DNA of 64,000 bases from Triglochin maritima (taxonomy: Eukaryota > Streptophyta > Magnoliopsida > Alismatales > Juncaginaceae), in assembly GCA_963682175.1 (NCBI GenBank), contig OY821784.1, positions 22,921,621-22,985,620 on the forward strand, given 5' to 3'. Below the pieces are notes generated by a model, which worked only from the letters and a program-made list of their open reading frames with translations, did not search any database and was not told the origin of the DNA. Position numbers and translations under genes: made by a program. This document shows, one piece after another, positions 60,111-64,000 of the stretch (the stretch's first letter is position 1; each line of letters starts with the position of its first letter).

Positions 60111-62875
60111 GACTCGGCCTCACGCTCCAAAGGAGCATGAGGCAAAGATGGCCAATCACCAAGACCGTCCATCTCAGAAAAATGCACTCTCTCAAGTCGA
60201 GCGCTCTCACCAGAACAAGCCTAACCTCGCATAAAATGCTCGATTCGACTCTAAAATAACACACAACAGAAGGTGTACTAGAGGAGGAGACTACTCGTAG
60301 AGAATAGATGAGGAGAGGACTCCGATGAGGAGGGAAGAATCCTTAGATCTAGCGTGGGTAATTGAATCAGGTAGAAGCCTAACTAGCAAGCACGGCTCAA
60401 ACAATGTAGGGCAATGGATCCTTAGGCTAGACGACGCCTAACTTCGAGGTCACTAGCCACGACACACCTCACCGCCCTACAACGAAGACCTCAATGCCCA
60501 GCAAGTGATACCAGATCTGGAGATCCAGTACCTCCTACTATCGACAAGGTAGGCAACGCCGATCATGCAATGACGGTCTCAACTAGATTACTCTCCTAGT
60601 GCGTCCGCAATCCATTAGGGCCAATGTCTAATTGCTTTTAGAATTAAGGCTTTGATTACGAGTGTTTTTTGGGGCCAAGGAAAAGGTGATGAAATCCCCC
60701 ACCTTATCTTGTATGGGACAACCCCTCCTTAGTAGCGTTTTGATCCTAAATCTAGCAATCAATGCTCCAATCAAACGCTCAACTCACTCTTGTTCTGATG
60801 CAATTCCTACTAACTAATGCATGGTCATACAAGATGCATGAATGAGTGTAGGAAATGCGTACCTCATCCCAGCTCTCAAGAACTGAAAATAAAGCTAAAA
60901 TAAAAGGCAACTACGTGCCTAAGTCAAGTACATGATGCGTGACCTAAACAAGTAAGAATGTCTAATCTTTTGCTTTAGATTTTAAGGCCAAGTTGATTAA
61001 TGGGGATTGATTTAATGATCAGGGAGAAAACTACAAGTCAAAACATGAATAATTGCGCTACCAGACAACTACACTGAAGCAAACAACTACCAGAAGAAAA
61101 CTGAGAGCAGAAGCAGCTCACCAAGCCGCTAGTTGGCGGTTCCAAACCGCTAATTGGCTGTCAGTTTGGTGCTTTTGTGCCTCCAATTTCGCTAGTGGCC
61201 TCCCCGTGAGCTCTAGGATCCCTGAAACACACAAAAACTAAAAACAAAAAATTAAAACCACTCGAATCGTCCAAACCAGAGTCTGGACAGAGCACCTCCC
61301 CGGCAACGGTGCCAAAAACTTAATTGATTCGTTTTATATTAACTGCAAGTGCACGGCCGCATTGAAGCGGTGGCAAATACGGGTCGATCCACAGGGAGGT
61401 GTGTTAACTTTTTGTTTGTTCGAAGGCGAGTGGAAAAGAAAGGAGAAAAAGGATTGATTACACTAAACTACACTACAATGCAAAAAGGAAATGGAAGATA
61501 AGCAATCAAACTAAACCCCATAGGGGGTAGATAAATAATGTGAATATAAAGATGTGTGTGTATGTGTGTGTTCAATTATGCTCCTCACAACATGTAGTGC
61601 ATGAAATCATAAAACTAAATCCAACTTTGCCTCCGCATGAAATAAGATAATATCATATCATTAAAACATACAAGACAATATTTGGAATCAAGCTAAATGA
61701 ACTCATGTATAAAGACTAGACCCTACTATGCCTCCACATGAATTAAGATAACAAAATATCATTAAAACATACAAGACATTAACCAAGATAAAGGCAACAA
61801 GAGTACATACACTACAAATTGTGTTTCCAATATTAATTCCATCCATATCCTCACCTTATCATTCCCCATAAAATAGGTCCACTAATCTAAGTATAAGCTA
61901 AGCTTCATTCAAGAGCATTAGCATATCAAAGATAAGAGTGAAATCCCATTAGATGGTTATGGAAATCATATAAGGCTCAAGGAATTAAGATAACACAAAT
62001 ATAATACACCACATGATCATATCACATATTTCTCCACCCCCAAATGGGGATGAAACTACTCACTAATCATTACACTACAACCTATATTAAAATGAAATTA
62101 AACTAAGCAAGCAAGGAATATTAAAGAAACTAAAAGGACATAAAACAAAAGAAGCATGCAAGCATATGAAAGGAAATTAAACTAAGAAAGAAACAACATA
62201 CTAAAGGAAAACATCTACTGATACTCACTCAATTACAAGTAGCCTCTCTCCACCAGGGTTTTTGCTTCAAGACTTTAACTCCTAGTAGAGAGGAAGGCCA
62301 CCAAGAGAGAGATGGGGTACAAGAGAGGACGGAAAGTTCTATTTAAAGCCATAGAAAAAGGTAATCCGAGACAATCGCCCGGTATGGGACTAAACCAATA
62401 CCAACAATAGCCTAAACACACACTAATATATGTGTCCGCGAAGTCTGAGCGGATCCGGAGCGATCCGGACTGCCAATTGGCGGTCCCAGACTGCTAATTG
62501 GCGGTCTATTGGTTCTGGATCCGTCTGGAATTTGTTGTGGGCTTTTCTGGATGTCTTTGTTGGTCTTTGATGCATATACTTCGTTTATTGGAGCTCCGAC
62601 CCGAATCGAATTGCCAAAATACTCCCCATGATGGTGTGGAGTTTTCTGTTTTGCTCTTTGATCCTTCGGTCTTACGTTCAGGTCCTTCCCCCTTGCATCT
62701 TACTCCTCGACTCTCTTAACTCAGTCTTTTTTCCTGTCTTTTAGGTACTTTCATGCCTCTTCTCATCAAACATCTTTATTTCTGAAATTCCAACATAAAA
62801 CTCGTCACGTAGCACTGCTTAGGTGTAAGATGATGGATATAAGATAGAAATATAAGCATGAAATGATGTCAATCA
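60111..62875 (-). mobile_element. Athila-like element, copy 2: gag start, leader and 5' LTR only
   Basis: 60111-60240 keeps the gag N-terminal part (ARLERVHFSEMDG-like). 60241-61324 is the leader with the GGCAACGGTGCCAAAAA primer site, one base changed from copy 1. 61325-62875 is the LTR with AGACTGCTAATTGGCGGTCT at 62488-62507. The right target repeat TTTAT is at 62876-62880. The 3' LTR and protease are deleted. Confidence 0.88.
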
Positions 62876-62880
62876 TTTAT

Positions 62881-63375
62881 CTATGAATTACTTCCAATTA
62901 CTAATGTATTTGCAAAATATAGGCAAAATGTTGGTTTTGTTGAATTTCTAACTGTAATGGAGGTTAAGTTTAATAAATATTGTAATCCTCCTCAATTTAG
63001 TTTTTGTTTAAACAAAGTAGAGAAGTCAAATGTTACATATGGCCAATCACTATACATGTTCTTTTGAAGGCCAAAAATTTAATATATTTTAATATATTTC
63101 CAACATTTTCCCTAAAATACCCTCACCCCCATCACCACAATCTCACATCCAAAACAAATCCACTAAATCTTCCTCATTCCTACACCGAATCCCAAACATT
63201 CCAACCTATTGACGAGCCCGCCCCTCGGACCACCATTCTCGCTCGCTTCCACCGAATGACCCAACTCGTTTGGTGAAAACAAGGCCGCTCATTTGGTGAA
63301 AAGAAGACAGTCCGTTTTGGGAAAACGACCCAGCTCGTTGATGCATCCCACGCGAGATTGGTGTCTCCCGTGCAA
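62881..63375 (+). pseudogene. hAT transposase 3' remnant and flank, copy 2
   Basis: 62881-63005 repeats ELLPITNVFAKYRQN...VMEVKFNKY of copy 1. The rest is the AT-rich flank and the ACCCAACTCGTTTGG motifs. Homology to copy 1 ends near 63375. Confidence 0.7.
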
Positions 63376-64000
63376 GATTGGTGCGTCCCATCTTGTTTGG
63401 GGTGGAAAAACGACCCATCTTATTTGGTGGAAAAAACGACCAAGCTCGTTTCGTAGAAAAAACGACCCAGCTCGTTTTGTGTTCCCTCAAATCAGCAGCC
63501 TTCCACGCCCATTTATGAACCCAATACGTTTTTAATTTGGAAATACTTTTAATATGAATGTTTTGCGCCTCAAAATCTTCTTGGTAACGAGTCTTGAATG
63601 GCCTTGTTTGGATATTGGAGGAGAGAGTTATGCACAAATGATTGAAGAATTGTCGATTGTCCAGTTTTCAAATATGATTTGTCTTAAGACACGTTTTTCA
63701 CCCTTATATATCATCATTTGGCAAGACATAAGAGTAAAGAATATTTGATCCTTTTAATTATCTTTCCAACGAATCTAGAATCCAAATTCCGTTTTTTGTA
63801 TGTGGATGTTATGTATAAAATGACCCAACTTGTTTGGTGAAACGACCCAACTCATTTGATGAAAACGACCGAACTTGTTTGGTGAAAACGATGGAACTCG
63901 TTCGGGAATGGTTTAGGAGTGCTCAGGACTGGGGTTGATATTTCTCAGGATTGGTTGGCAATTACTCGCGACTGGGCTCGGGACGGCTCGGGATAACGAA
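63376..64000. repeat. Degenerate GAAAACGACCCAACTCGTTTGGT repeats in single-copy flank
   Basis: Blocks at 63410-63480 and 63820-63900 hold seven or more variants of a ~23-bp unit (ACGACCCARCTCRTTTGGTG); 63251-63340 has others. 63490-63815 and 63905-64000 show nothing I recognise. Confidence 0.6.

Overview
The window is plant nuclear DNA, most likely from a dicot whose species I cannot name. It is almost entirely nested retrotransposons plus two ruined copies of one host gene. The plant signals are LTR retrotransposons primed by initiator tRNA-Met (TGGTATCAGAGC) or tRNA-Asp-like sites, a TRIM, hAT DNA transposons, and a GH31 alpha-glucosidase gene of plant type with GT-AG introns. No intact cellular gene is present.

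Layout. Copy 1 (about 1-37805) is a minus-strand GH31 pseudogene with exons 1-4 between 22946 and 1931. It is invaded by a 13.6 kb Tekay/Del-like Ty3/gypsy compound (2855-16467) in intron 3, a foldback element (17020-17770) and a TRIM (17926-18794) in intron 2, and a solo LTR (21087-22767) inside exon 1. Upstream of it lie a non-autonomous hAT element split by a non-autonomous copia element (23153-26686), and a decayed hAT transposase gene (27271-37440) split by an Athila-like element without RT or integrase (28522-37306). The spacer (37806-45780) holds Athila-like LTR pieces, a deleted gypsy element (39469-43123) and a plus-strand gypsy pol pseudogene (43321-45780) that ends abruptly in GH31 exon 4. 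Copy 2 (45781-63375) is a second version of the same segment. It lacks the gypsy compound and the TRIM but carries its own insertions: a triple-LTR mini-retrotransposon (48880-51844) and a second non-autonomous copia element (52104-57044). It has also lost exon 1 and about 10.8 kb of the upstream nest.

Because each copy keeps the empty site for insertions found only in the other, the history can be read directly. The solo LTR, foldback, hAT elements, first copia element and Athila element predate the duplication. The gypsy compound, TRIM, triple-LTR array and second copia element postdate it. Each later insertion shows exact 5-bp target duplications against the empty site.

The oddest signal is the 10-bp palindrome CGGTCGACCG and its near variants. 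It occurs more than 50 times by hand count and clusters inside LTRs of both gypsy and copia elements. Athila-like LTRs carry a different palindrome. Three separate insertions share an LTR-internal-LTR-internal-LTR layout inside one pair of target duplications. No tRNA gene, rRNA gene or CRISPR array was recognised.
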